Assembly: GCA_944472155.2 (NCBI GenBank)
Contig: OX235277.1
Coordinates: 40,564,758-40,628,757 of the forward strand
Length of the DNA stretch: 64,000 bases
Reading direction: 5' to 3'
From: Trichobilharzia szidati
Lineage: Eukaryota; Platyhelminthes; Trematoda; Strigeidida; Schistosomatidae
Positions 22,441 to 32,839 of the stretch are shown here, in pieces. Numbering within the stretch: the stretch's first letter is position 1; every line of letters starts with the position of its first letter. Position numbers and translations under genes: made by a program. Below the pieces are notes generated by a model. The model made no database searches and had not been told where the DNA came from. It worked only from the letters and a program-made list of their open reading frames with translations.

Positions 22441-22569
22441 TATTTAATTTTCATTATTTGCCTAATGTTCTGCCTTGAAACTGAGTAGAATCATTGAAAT
22501 AATTGAGTACCAGATAGTCTTTTGTCACATGTTTGTTCTTTGTCTCAACTGAAGAAGGTTTGGGAATCA

Positions 22570-22810
22570 TCGGTCGCGCTAAATCACGAATTGGTAGAAG
22601 TTAGAATTGATGTACTGGCCATTGAGGAGTCGGGTCCCAGTGGCTGAATAGTATAAAAGCTCGCTAGCCTTGAAGCCGGAAGGTCCTGGGTTCACACCCC
22701 TGTGACGGTTGCGTACTGCCGATGATTCCCAAACTAGGAAGAAACAGATGTCCAGTACTCCAGTGCTGGTTTTCAATGGTTCTCTAACTGTGATATCAAT
22801 CCATGATCAA
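22570..22810 (+). mobile_element. SINE-alpha with near-canonical hammerhead
   Basis: tRNA-like head (CCCAGTGGCTGAATAGTATA; B box region GGGTTCACACCCC), then the hammerhead at 22713-22758, then the tail GGTTCTCTAACTGTGATATC. A full-length unit with a lookalike in the opposite orientation about 500 bases further on. No coding frame. Confidence 0.8.
22713..22758 (+). ncRNA. Minimal type I hammerhead ribozyme (SINE-alpha)
   Basis: Helix I is GTACTG (22713-22718) with CAGTAC (22753-22758). The core is CCGATGA (22719-22725), differing from CUGAUGA by U4 to C. Helix II is TTCC/GGAA with loop CAAACTA. GAAA is at 22741-22744. Helix III is ACA/TGT with a two-base loop GA, and cleavage would follow C22752 (GUC). 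All other invariant positions are present. Schistosome Sm-alpha SINEs are known to encode such ribozymes. Very short helix III suggests a weak or dimeric ribozyme. Confidence 0.8.
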
Positions 22811-23254
22811 CTCGTAAAAAACAATAAACACTCATGAATAACATTAAAGTAGAACTAAAACTTCCTGTTTGCACTTTAATCAAGGTCACCTCGTTGGGGG
22901 GGTGGAGGCTATAAAGATTAAACAATCATGAGACTAGGTTAATGATTATCTCACATGATTTTCAAGCATTTACTAATCAGTCACTTCCAAATATTCGAGT
23001 CACATGATTTGTACCCTTGTCTAGTGAAAAGAGATTTATCCTTAACTGATCACTCCTGATTGATTTTAGTGAGTTGTGTTAACTGACGGACTAACAGTTT
23101 TTATAAGTTCACAAATATGATATTCACAAAATGAGAAGCCTGCAAATATTCTACTAGAAAAAGCAAGTCAGTGAGATCTCAGAATATGTCAGTGTTCAAC
23201 TAACCAATTGGTGGATTTTTTCAACCCATAATTAAACTATTATTATTTTTTCTT
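22811..23254. other. Spacer between inverted SINE-alpha copies
   Basis: No gene or recognised repeat; separates two inverted SINE-alpha units that could fold on each other. Confidence 0.5.
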
Positions 23255-23490
23255 TACGAGTTGATCACGGATTGATATCACAGTTAGAGAACTATTGAAA
23301 ACCAGCATCGGAGTACTGCCAGACAGCTGTTTCTTCCTAGTTTGGGAATCATCGGCAGTACGCACCCACACCCACTGGGGTTCGAACTCGTGACCCTCCG
23401 GTTACAAGGCAAGCGAGCTCGTATAGCATTCAGCCACTGGGACCCGACTCCTCAATGGCCATCCCATGAAATCTAACTTCTACCAATTCG
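23255..23490 (-). mobile_element. SINE-alpha with hammerhead, inverted copy
   Basis: The reverse complement of 22570-22810 with modest divergence. Head: CCCAGTGGCTGAATGCTATA, then GGGTTCGAACTCG-like reading of the B box. Both share the 5' flank TCACGAATTGGTAGAAGTTA. Ribozyme at 23313-23361. Confidence 0.8.
23313..23361 (-). ncRNA. Minimal hammerhead ribozyme (SINE-alpha)
   Basis: On the minus strand: GTACTG, core CCGATGA, helix II TTCC/GGAA with loop CAAACTA, GAAA, helix III ACA/TGT closed by GC, then C and CAGTAC. Three extra bases (TGG) separate the cleavage-site C from the CAGTAC arm, so helix I would have a bulge. The same U4-to-C change as at 22713. Confidence 0.7.
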
Positions 23491-23639
23491 TGATTAAGCG
23501 ATACCCCCAACCAATGTCATCGGTGGGACATCCATCCTCACACGTGACTTCTCACTAGAACTCCAGGAAACTCCATTATGTAGCAAGTCACAAGCGAGCA
23601 TCAGACTAATTTGTAAGGATAAGTTTTGCTTTTAAGCGT

Positions 23640-23780
23640 TGATCATCGGCCGATGATTCGCAAACTAGACTGATGAAACAGCTGTCCAGTACTCCCTGGT
23701 TTTCAATAGTTCTCTGACTGATATCAATCCATGATCAACTCGTAAAAACAAAACTAATCCTTACAAACCAACGGTAGAAA
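23640..23780 (+). mobile_element. SINE-alpha 3' half with partial hammerhead
   Basis: CCGATGA at 23650-23656, GAAAC at 23675-23679, helix III ACA/TGT, and CAGTAC at 23687-23692. The 5' arm of helix I is missing and helix II no longer pairs. 5'-truncated SINE ending in CCTTACAAACC. Confidence 0.7.
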
Positions 23781-23784
23781 ATAT

Positions 23785-23920
23785 TTTCCTGTAGTTCCTA
23801 GAGGAACATAAGGCTTCAGCCACACGTCTTCATTGCCGTCAGTTCTCTGCCAACGTTTTCACCTAGCTCCACGTCTGCCAACATGCTTTCATCTCCTCTT
23901 CTCATGACCTCCTCCTCCAT
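23785..23920 (-). mobile_element. RTE-A 3' end (fragment)
   Basis: The plus strand shows TTCCTAGAGGAACATAAGGC, the reverse of the RTE-A end, and sequence up to CATGACCTCCTCC. It is cut at the RTE-B junction at about 23920. Confidence 0.7.
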
Positions 23921-24470
23921 GTTAGGCGTCGAGTGCTATGTAAGGAAGGGAAATCAATCGACGAGACTGTGAAATTACATCGCCTGAGATGGTTAGGACA
24001 TGTGCTACGTATGCCTAGTCATCGCCTTCCCCGACGGGCAATGTTAGCTGATATAGGGTCAGGCTGGAAAGCGCTAGCAGCGGTCAAACGAAAACATGGC
24101 ACCAGTCAATGAAATCTACAACAGTTAGTCTAAGCCACGTAGGGAAGTGTAGACTTTCTGACTGGTTGGGGTCCTCGGGACGGTAAAAACCACTTGCTAG
24201 AGACAATTGCTGATATGGATCAGAATCCTCGTTCTCAATGGCGCAGATGCATCCACTCTTATGATTTCAAATGAAACTATATTTTTCTTCGTTATTACTA
24301 TTCCTTTGTCTCACACCTCTGTTTACTGTTTCTAATATGCATTTCTCCTACTTTCTTCTCTTGCTTTGTGTGCTACATGGAATGTGGCGACTTGAACTTC
24401 TGCACATATGTGCAAAGTTCTATGTCGAAAATTGGCAGACAGACAGACAGATGTCACCCTCGGACAACCC
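23921..24470 (+). mobile_element. RTE-B C-terminal and 3' fragment
   Basis: Encodes ETVKLHRLRWLGHVLRMPSH, then RRAMLADIGSGWK and the segment before it, followed by the family 3' region (TTCTCTTGCTTTGTGTGCTA, GGCGACTTGAACTTCTGCA, ACAGACAGACAGA). This C-terminal domain is typical of RTE-clade schistosome LINEs of the SR2 kind. Frameshifts present and no RT domain. Confidence 0.75.
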
Positions 24471-24960
24471 ATGATAAATAATAATAATATCTTTATTTTG
24501 TACAGCCTTTATATATTGTGCAAAATTTTCAGGATAGTTTATTGATTGATATTTTCTCTTCATCCAAGATCTTCAAATAAAATATCACGTGAAGGTAGAC
24601 CATGTGAAACACTTCTGCTCGATGTGAAGCGCATACCAAGGAATTATGATGTCTCCCTTTTGTCTTCATCGGTAAATGCATATAATTTGGTTGAATGGCA
24701 GTTAGTAAAGTTTCAGGAATTTATTCTATGAGCCAAGGACACAGACCCAAGAACAGCTAGGCATCTTTTGCATTGCCATACGCCCCAACCCACGATTATA
24801 CTTCTTTTTCTCACGATAACTAGAAACTTGCGAATCAGCAAGTTGTAAGCACATTAAATACTCGCCAGAGTGTAAAACGTAATTGAAGGTTATATTTTAT
24901 CAGATTAAAACAAACTGAATAGGAGGAAATATCTGTGAATTATCGATAGGATTTTTCGGT
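24471..24960. other. Unrecognised sequence with a 61-codon frame
   Basis: A plus frame at 24546-24731 (REGRPCETLLLDVKRIPRNY within it) continues past a stop as AKDTDPRTARHLLHC. It looks like a piece of an old coding sequence, but I do not recognise it. An AATAATAAT run lies at 24478. Confidence 0.35.
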
Positions 24961-24964
24961 AGCC

Positions 24965-25400
24965 CAAAATTAAGCAGGCCGCCAATATATATAGACAGAA
25001 CACCAGCATTTCAGCGAAGAGTCTCTTTTCGACGGCGAATTCATTTTCATAGCTGTTCAATCGCAAATATATATGGTTGTTTTGTGTGTGTGTGTGTGTG
25101 TGTAAATTAAATTTGTCAAACGAAAATACAATTAGTAAGTTCAGATGAATTGGATGTTGATATAAGAGAGTAGTAACAAAAGTTATCAGTTTTCACGAAC
25201 GATTATTAAAGAAGAGTTACGTAATAACAACATGAATAGTTTGATGAAAGAGTTGTGCTCAGGGTGCACATGGAAACAAAATAAAATACTGAATTACATA
25301 AAAGTTTTAAGTAGTTAGAAAAAGCAAGCAAACAAGTCAAAAAAAATTAAGTCAACTCAACAGAGTTGTTACCATGATGGTAGAAGTGGTTGAATAATTT
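24965..25400 (-). mobile_element. PLE-A 3' end with terminal repeat
   Basis: Reverse complement of 10260-10760. The terminal block contains, on the minus strand, CAGCTATGAAAATGAATTCG, then GTCGAAAAGAGACTCTTCGC. There AAGAG/CTCTT and CAGC/GCTG pair. A (GT)n run at 25085-25105 lies inside. Confidence 0.65.
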
Positions 25401-25543
25401 TCTTTTGTATGTACAGTTCTGGTTCTTTAATTGAATTTTTAGATTTTCCCGTCGATTGGTTGGACCGAAGTGCTCGGTTTCGGGTTGACATGTCGGCTTC
25501 TTGTGCAGATGCTTCGAGGATGTCTGAACATGTAATTAGAATT

Positions 25544-25608
25544 TAATTGGTGGATGGTGACTAGCAGTGGCATCCTGGATTCCACTGCTAGTCACCATCC
25601 ACCAATTA
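25544..25608. repeat. Perfect 27-bp inverted repeat with 11-base loop
   Basis: Left arm 25544-25570 and right arm 25582-25608 are exact reverse complements (arm ends GACTAGCAGTGG / CCACTGCTAGTC). The loop is CATCCTGGATT. The loop and right arm resemble the sequence after the hammerhead in Sm-alpha repeats as I remember it. Confidence 0.95.
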
Positions 25609-25609
25609 G

Positions 25610-26250
25610 TTCTGGTTCTTCTAAGTGAATGGCTAGGGATTCTATAATGCAATTTTCAATGGTTCAGTACCCGCCAACTACTCACATGATCCAGGCCGAT
25701 CTACTCTCTAACCTCTCCTAATTTACTAACTAGTATTAAGTCTGATAAAGAGGAAAGTTTGGACGTGAAACTAACGACTCCACCCCGTAAAAATAAGACA
25801 ACCACTACTGAAATATCAAAGTTCAAGTTTAAACTCAATATTCCACTAAGAACGCAATGTAATTGCCAAAAATACAAATATCTATGGTCGGCCTGAAATT
25901 CGGGCTACCGATATCCATGCTGAAAATTTCATACTTGTACTGAAAATACGGTGTGGAATCAAGCTGTAATCAAAATAAATCAAAATAAAATAAATAAAAA
26001 TAAAAATTCAACTCCCTTTTGATGTCATTTGATAGTATGTATTCTTATGAATCACATCAACGGTGATTAATTGTAAGAACTCCGCGAATTTTATCTTAGA
26101 AGCAGTCATTAATTAGCCATAAAATGCAATCAGGTACTTTATTGATAATAGTAATGTACACATTATTATCTGTCTAGTAAGTCATCGGAACGCTAGAACC
26201 CTTTAGTGTATGACTAGATCCCTAACACTTGAAGCTACATTGAAGACATT
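25610..26250. other. No gene seen
   Basis: AT-rich sequence with an AAATAAAAT run near 25985. No supported frame. Confidence 0.45.
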
Positions 26251-26254
26251 AAAT

Positions 26255-26870
26255 GGTGTTTGTTAATCCCATGGGTATCGAGTGGAATATGGGGTTTCAG
26301 TAACACATCTTGATTTCATCTTGTTCTCTGCTATCCTTACTAGCCGGCTCCACGATTTTCTTGAAGCTCTCATCTCCTCCTCCTCACATGGTCTCCTCAG
26401 TGTCACCCTCAGACGCCTAAACTCATCGTTTCTCAATCTGGTTCCGCTCAAATGGATTGCGCGTAATGTTACTCAGCAGACTGCCTGCATTTCCTCAGGC
26501 ATAATTGTCGGGCAATGAGTTCTTGGTTGATTTGTTCCCTAATGTCTATTATCTCTAGTCATCTGATCCTTAGTGTCGAGTCAGTGGAGAAAACCCTTCA
26601 TGAAAGTCTGAAGCCTGCTAGAAATACTTCCCGTGAAGGTGTAAGTCTCTGAGCTATATAGAAGCAGTGAGTTGACGTCAGTGTTGAAAATCCGTATCTT
26701 GTTGTTTATGTTTAGTGCAGAGGTTTTTCATATTGATTTCGGAGTAATTGTCTTGATTTTCCAATCCTGCCTTTGATATCCTCTGCCGTGCCATCTATAG
26801 TGAAAGCGATGAACTCCTTCAAATTTCTTCTGTTGATGGTGACTAGTGCTTGTTGTTGTATTTGAAATAT
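26255..26870 (-). mobile_element. RTE-A 3' fragment
   Basis: The minus strand encodes RLRVTLRRPCEEEEMRASRK (the TWRRSCEEE region) and, further 5', HHQQKKFEGVHRFHYRWHGR, equivalent to the GRDLKEVTSFTYLGS region read in another frame. 3' terminus near 26275. Truncated and frameshifted. Confidence 0.75.
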
Positions 26871-27069
26871 ACTTTCTGTGATTAATTAGACAAAAAGATT
26901 TTGTGCATAATTTTTGAGCTATATTATGCCAATTTAATGGATAATGGTGAGATTCCTGTTGGTGAAGACAACAGGAAGGTTGTAAGCTGTCAAGACATAA
27001 CACCTGACGAATTAATAAGCACTCCAAGTGCCAGTAGTGACCTGTGAGCAACATAATAAGGTATAAGAA

Positions 27070-27180
27070 ATACGTCCAACCCTTATCCCTGCCGTGGCCA
27101 TCATAAACAGGTAATTCTTCTAATAGTGACTATCCCATTGACTTTCTTGTCCAAACTTCCTGTTTATTCATGTTATATAT
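27070..27180 (+). mobile_element. PLE-A endonuclease end and start of 3' region (fragment)
   Basis: Encodes KKYVQPLSLPWPS, the carboxyl end of PLE-A proteins, then CATAAACAGGTAATTC, as in reverse at 30580-30600. Joined to PLE-E. Confidence 0.65.
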
Positions 27181-27189
27181 ACAGAAAAT

Positions 27190-28310
27190 ATTAGATTCAC
27201 CTTCCAAGAAAAGGCATACAAACAAATCGATGGTGTTGCGATGGGGAACCTTCCTGGGCCCGTGTTAGCAGATATATTCATGTCCAAATCGGAAAAACAA
27301 ATGCAAGGTATGCTTGGAGTATTCATGCTATATAAACGTTACGTGGTTGATACACTCACTATTGGCAGTGATAGTAAGTCTATTGAAAACTTTATTACCC
27401 TATTTAATCATATTTATCCAAATATCCGAGTGACTTCCGAACTCGAATCGAATAACAAACTCGGTTTCCTGGATATTACAATGACAAGTAGAGACGATGG
27501 AACGATTAAGCGATATATTTTTCATAAACAGACATGGAGTGGACAATATCTCTACTTCACCAGTTTTGTTCGTATCCAGTATAAACGTTCCCTACTGAAA
27601 TGTTTGTTCTCAAGGGACCGCAAAACATGTACGAGCGACACATTGATTGATGAGCTTCGACATATACATTCAGTTCTATTAGCTAATGGTTATCCAGAAA
27701 ACTTTATCAACTGTCACAGTAAGGACAGACCACATCTAGAAAAGACAGCTTCTCTACCAAAGAAAGCTATTTTTATTAAATTACCATTCAAGGGTGACCA
27801 GATTATGCAGTTGACAACTAGCTCAGAGACTTCGGTCAGCCATCAAACGCACATTCTACGCCGCATCTCTTTTTCGCACTTGCCGAACATTTTCGATCCC
27901 CGTACCTACGATTAAAGGACGAAATTCTATAGACTCTATTTCAAACTGTATCCACAAGTTCACCTGCAGTTGTTGCGGTGACACCTATATAGGTAGAACC
28001 AATAGAATGTTCCAGTGTCGTCGGAAAGAACATGTTCCAAAATGGCTACTAAATCATATAGAAAATCCCAATGCCAGTAATCTGAATAGAAATCCAGCAT
28101 AATCCATTGCAAAACACTTATTAATGTCAGGTCACAAAATAAATATTAATGACTGCTTCACAATTATTTCACCACATAACTGTAATTCAAGGTTGGTTAT
28201 TGAGGGTGATGGAAGTAATTTGGGGGATTAATCACATACAGCCTAAACTGTGTGTACAAAAAACAATAGACTTCAATCTTCGCCTACCATGGTCTACATG
28301 ACGTTTTTAA
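27190..28310 (+). pseudogene. PLE-E RT and GIY-YIG endonuclease, broken
   Basis: Open from 27241 for 224 codons: QIDGVAMGNLPGPVLADIFM (RT motif B), YKRYVVDTLTIGS (motif C, YxDD altered to YVVD), LGFLDITMTSRDDGT, FHKQTWSGQYLYF and LPFKGDQIM. A frame change near 27810 leads to CIHKFTCSCCGDTYIGRTN, the GIY-YIG core with its Cys cluster, then a stop near 28100 and a degraded tail ending LPWST. The first catalytic Asp of YxDD is replaced, so RT is inactive. Distinct from PLE-A in sequence. Confidence 0.85.
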
Positions 28311-28429
28311 ATATGATTGGTCATCAGTGCGTACTTTTGTTTTTATTTAACTGAGTAATTGTCATGACCTTTATTTTATTATTGTTAACTATGTTAGTTG
28401 TAAAGCGGTTGTAAAGAAACAGCAAAACA

Positions 28430-29490
28430 GTCAATTTCACCTTTAGGCATAAATCCAACCTAAACAAACTGTTTGGCTCTCACGTGGTATGCAACATAGA
28501 TGGCACTGAAATAGAAACCAAGTCGGAAATTAAATACCTAGGCGTCATTCTATCTGCTGATCTCTCCTGGTCGTCTCATATCTTGGCGATTTTTATAAAA
28601 ATATTCCGTCTTACCTTCTACATCAAGAAATTAAAACATTCTGATATAACCCAACCCTTACACCTACAATTCGTTAACTCTCGCATTCTGCCTATTATTC
28701 TGTATTGTTCCCCCTTAGTTTTTCCACGGCTACTGAAGAAAGACTATAACATATTACGCAGGATTCATATGAACTGTGATCAAGATTTGACCGGATAGTT
28801 GCAAAATATTACGCAGGATGTTAGAGGTTGTCAGCAGGGTAAGCAATGTGCCACTTAACCAGCTTGTTAATATTCTGGTCGACAGGCATATGGACTCATG
28901 TGAAAAATGGGCTAAATCCATTCTATCTAACTCACACCACCCTCTTCACTCAAAACTCTCCCCTTGTATCTCATCAGGCAGGAGACCAGAAGCCTATATA
29001 GAAAACTATATGCTCGCACCGGCAAGTACAGAAACTCAACCATACCCTACTTAGCTCGTGTTCTGTGCGATAAAGAAAGCATTAGGAGTGACACCTATAA
29101 TTCATTAAGTAGTCAGTAGTACAACTGGACCTCGTCTTTCCAACTCATATCATTCATAGGCACAACATTTTCTTTCCTTCCTTTCTTTTTCTTTTTTTCG
29201 TTTGTTTTTCTCTCCTTTTTCCGTTATGTTCTGCTTTGTTTCTTTCTTCCGCTTACGCCAGTAAATATGACAGCACCTACTTTTCTAACATCTTCAAACA
29301 CTGTTCAACTTTGGCTTTGCTACCGACATGCCAATATGTCGTTGTCATAATGAACTGTGGTTTCCTTAATCTATGTAGAATTCTATTTATTGATAATGTA
29401 CTAACTGGATGCAATACTGTAGTAAAAATGCTGAGAATTCCATTCTGTATCACAAGTACTGTTTTGGAATAAAGCAAATTATTATTATCT
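28430..29490 (+). pseudogene. CR1/jockey-like LINE 3' part, broken
   Basis: The frame 28484-28798 reads IKYLGVILSADLSWSSHIL, FYIKKLKHSDITQPLHLQF, and ILYCSPLVFPRLLKKDYNIL, then a stop. A second frame 28818-29054 gives VSNVPLNQLVNILVDRHMDS. The end of a third (IPYLARVLCDKESIRSDT) follows. It is the post-palm region of a non-LTR retrotransposon, with a 3' untranslated region to AATAAAGCAAATTATTATTAT. A sister fragment is at 4205-4490. No RT catalytic box. Confidence 0.7.
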
Positions 29491-29499
29491 CGCGAAATT

Positions 29500-30100
29500 T
29501 GTCTTCTAAATGCCTTATTCAAATAACCCTCTCTCGATTTTCTCTCCCTGATTTATAATTATTTTTATTTTTGCATTTTTGTAATCAAACTGCATAAGGT
29601 TCAATCTGAAGATTAATCACAAACACTCACTTGTCATTCATAATCATTTACGTGACACTGAATTTAGAGTTATGTTTATGTATGTTATCACTTACAGATA
29701 CACACACACACGCACACGATAACATGCATAACTATAATACTCAAATGATTGTCAGATATCAGAGAAACTGAATGAAAATCAATAAAGATCATGGCATGTT
29801 CATGATTAATGTTCACACTGAATTTTATTCAGATGAAAAATCAATGAAGGTAAAATAAAAGTTTATTCGTACAAGTGCAAAGATGAAAAGATGAATAAAT
29901 GAATCATACGAAAATTGACTGAAAGCTTAATATAAGTCAGAGTATATGGGTGGGGGCAGTGTACATACAGTATACATATGTCGAAAGGTCATATATAAAA
30001 TAGTATGACGTCATACAGTATTTACGAATTTATTGATTCCATAGCAAGCTAGTGTAATAATACTGTCTAGACTTATTTCAGTTGTGCACAAGAATACAAC
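29500..30100. other. No gene seen
   Basis: AT-rich sequence with a short ACAC run near 29700. No supported frame. Confidence 0.5.
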
Positions 30101-30104
30101 TGTT

Positions 30105-30589
30105 ATTAAAAAGACAATTGCAGCGAAGAAAATTTTCTTTTCGATGAAGTCACCGTCAACTAGGCTGTACATTCGTGTATTTATATCAAATGGATGGGAA
30201 AGTTACAGAATAATTTCCGATTAAGGGTCAAACTATTAAAAATTACAATTAGGAATTAAAATGCCATAATAAACAGGGGGCACGGATAAAAATCGAACAA
30301 AGTAGCATTATAATAACTAAGAAGATTGACATTGTGCAATTGGGGGTTAGAAATGTAGAAATAACAAAATATACAGGATGTTTGGATAAAAAACTAATAT
30401 GATGAATAATTGTTTATGCAATCAGGAATTAAATATGTAGAAATAATAAAATGACAAAATAAACAGGAAGTGTGGATATGAAATTATGGTAGGGTAGACA
30501 GGGATTAAGAAAACTTAAAATAACATGAATAAACAGGAAGTTTGGATAAGAAAGCCAGTGGGATAGCCACTATTAAAAGAATTACCTGT
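30105..30589 (-). mobile_element. PLE-A 3' untranslated region and terminal repeat
   Basis: In element orientation it follows the frame ending at 30590 and ends with the terminal block at 30110-30185. There CAGC/GCTG and AAGAAAA/TTTTCTT pair around GAAA and a UC cleavage site, with a degenerate CUGAUGA box (UUGACGG). Nearly the same sequence occurs at 14830-15340 and 19735-20055. Confidence 0.75.
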
Positions 30590-31590
30590 CTATGATGACC
30601 ATGGCAGGGACAAGGGTTGGACGTATTTCTTTTGGATACAAAGTGTGGGTTTGATCTTTTGGATAGCTAACGCCTCAGCTATGCCCAAATGTCTTGACTT
30701 CACTCCCTTTGATAGGTTTGATTGAATTTTGTATATTACTTTGAAGGACTTTTCGAAAGGCGCTGAGTGTCCTGAGTTGACCAGATGTTCTGTCACTGAA
30801 CTGTATACACGTTTTCGGTCTCCTTTTACTAGCCAGGCTGGGTAGTGTTCACGAGCGCGTTTTCCAAGTTGGCGCATGGTACGGCCGATGTACTCAGCTC
30901 CACAAGAGCAAGTGAACTGGTATATGCATGTTGAGGTGGCCCAATGCGACAGCTTGTCTTTCGCGTTCTGGTTGAACAGTTTCTTGCAGGAAAATGTCAG
31001 TCGTAGGCTTGCGGCGAAGTATGTTTTCCTCAGTGACTTGGAGAGACGTTTTCGAAGGATTTCTGCTTCGATATCACCTTTGAATTCTAGATTAAGCAGG
31101 AGTATTTTCTTTGGAACGGATTGGACTTGTTCAGAAGTCTTCTTAGGTTTGAGATTCTTGTCTATGAACCTAGGCGGGAAACCGTTTTCCATCAGGATTT
31201 TTTGGAGATTACGCAGTTCTTCTTCAATCACTTCCTCGCTGCATATCTTCCGAATCCTCGAGGAAAGAGCGTATATCAGGTTCCTCTTTCTGCTTAGGGG
31301 CACGAAGCTTTGAAAGTTGATGAATTGTCCATTCCAAGTAGGCTTTTTGTATATGGATCTTTTCAGAGAGTTGTTGGCGTTTCTTGTCAGCTGGACGTCT
31401 AGGAAGTGGAACATTCCGTCGGATTCAGTCTCAAGTGTAAAGTCGATGTTTGGGTGGGCGTTATTGAAGATTTGAAGTAGGTTTTTTAAATCACAATTCT
31501 CATCACAAATAATGAAAGTATCATCGATGTATCTCTTGTAGAGATGGAGGTCGTTGATAGTTGATGATAAGGGGTTGTTTTCTAAGCTAG
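30590..31590 (-). CDS. PLE-A RT C-terminus and GIY-YIG endonuclease, longest open copy
   Basis: One uninterrupted frame of about 330 codons without a start: LYKRYIDDTFIICDE (RT motif C, YIDD intact), FHFLDVQLTRNANNS, SIYKKPTWNGQFINF, VPKKILLLNLEFKGD, RKTYFAASLRLTF, FTCSCGAEYIGRTMRQLGKR (GIY-YIG core with Arg), then IQKIKPTLCIQKKYVQPLSL at the end. The first ATG is at 31414, but the frame clearly continues upstream. It is cut at about 31590 beside an inverted terminal repeat of another copy. RT fingers and palm motif A are missing, so it cannot work alone, but the lack of stops indicates a young insertion. Confidence 0.9.
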
Positions 31591-31610
31591 CTCTAAGCTA
31601 GCTGTTGTAT

Positions 31611-31752
31611 AGAAAATCAAAACAAGTGATTCAGCGAAAAGGCTCTTTTCAACGAATTTATCATCAAGCTGTACAATCGTATATATATGGTTTTTAAGAA
31701 ATTATATCCGGTGAGAGAATTAAATCATAGGTGTGAATGCATAAAATAATAA
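31611..31752 (+). repeat. PLE-A inverted terminal repeat, left
   Basis: About 140 bases repeated in reverse complement at 32583-32724. On the minus strand: CAGC, TTGATGA, TAAATTCGTT, GAAA, AAGAGCCTTTT, C, GCTG. This matches a hammerhead plan with C3 replaced by U. Confidence 0.8.
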
Positions 31753-31799
31753 TGTCCCTGGTGCATCTCTGAGAATAGCCTTTACTAGTCGACCATTAC

Positions 31800-32182
31800 T
31801 GTTCAATAACCTGAAGGACAAGATCCCGCTGTTGACCAACTCTATGTGTGTTTATCAATTCACCTGCTCGTGTGGAGCTAGGTATATCAGTCGTTTGACT
31901 CGAGTTTTGTCCAAAAGGGTGCAAGAACACTATCCTACATGGTTACGAAAAGGTGGAAGTGGAGCAATAAGAAGCGCGATCATTGAACATCTGGTCGATA
32001 ATGATCACCCTATCTCTATAGTCTCCGCCTTTAAACTCACCTACAAGGCAAAGAGTAATCTACCCAAATCCCTACGTACCCGACTCATCTGTATTGCTAA
32101 AGCTTTGGTTATCGAAACAGAAAAGCCAGATCTCTGTGTACAGAAAAAGTTCGTTCAACCCCTCCAACTTTCATGGTCTTAA
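31800..32182 (+). pseudogene. PLE-A GIY-YIG endonuclease, 5'-truncated
   Basis: Reads CVYQFTCSCGARYISRLTRV (GIY-YIG core, with YIGR altered to YISR), YPTWLRKGGSGAIRSAIIEH, and ends ETEKPDLCVQKKFVQPLQLS with a stop. No RT. Flanked at both ends by the inverted terminal repeats, with a 3' untranslated region of about 400 bases. The Gly change in the core may impair the nuclease. Confidence 0.85.
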
Positions 32183-32582
32183 TCCCTCTATGCTAAAGTA
32201 TGGTAATCTCTAATCATATTTTAGCTCTACCAATTTTTCATTTTTGTCCATCCACTTTGTATACTCTTCCTTTATTAGGTCAGTTGTTACTATTACTACT
32301 CTCAATTTTAATTGTCCCCGGTATTATTTCACTTGTTCCACTTGTCATTCTAAATCAATTCCTTTTTACAACATTAAATTCTATGCTATTAAATTCCACA
32401 CAATGTTACGTAACGTTTTTATTTTATTCGATTTGTCTACTAATCTTATAACTGCACACCCTTTTTCAAGCTCTATCCATCTTATGAATTATTCTATATA
32501 TGACAGTAATTTGCTTTGCCACTTGACATTTAACTACGATTATAATCAGAAACATTTTAGTTTAAATTGCATTTCATATTAT

Positions 32583-32724
32583 TATTATTATTTTATGTAT
32601 TCACACCTATGATTTAATTCCCTCACCGGATATAACTTATTAAAAACCATATACATACAGCTTGATGATAAATTCTTTGAAAAGCGACTCTTCGCTGAAT
32701 CACCACTTGTTTTGATTTTCTATA
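32583..32724 (-). repeat. PLE-A inverted terminal repeat, right
   Basis: Reverse complement of 31611-31752. On the plus strand: CAGC, TTGATGA, TAAATTCTTT, GAAA, AAG..CTT, C, GCTG. Both arms keep the same hammerhead-like skeleton. Confidence 0.8.
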
Positions 32725-32839
32725 TGTTACAATGGGAATTTTGCATGATTTAAAAAATACCAACTGTTGTAATCAATTTACTGTGATGTATTAGTGAAAG
32801 TCATGCTTCCTACCTACTCAGATTTTTCAACGATGCTTA

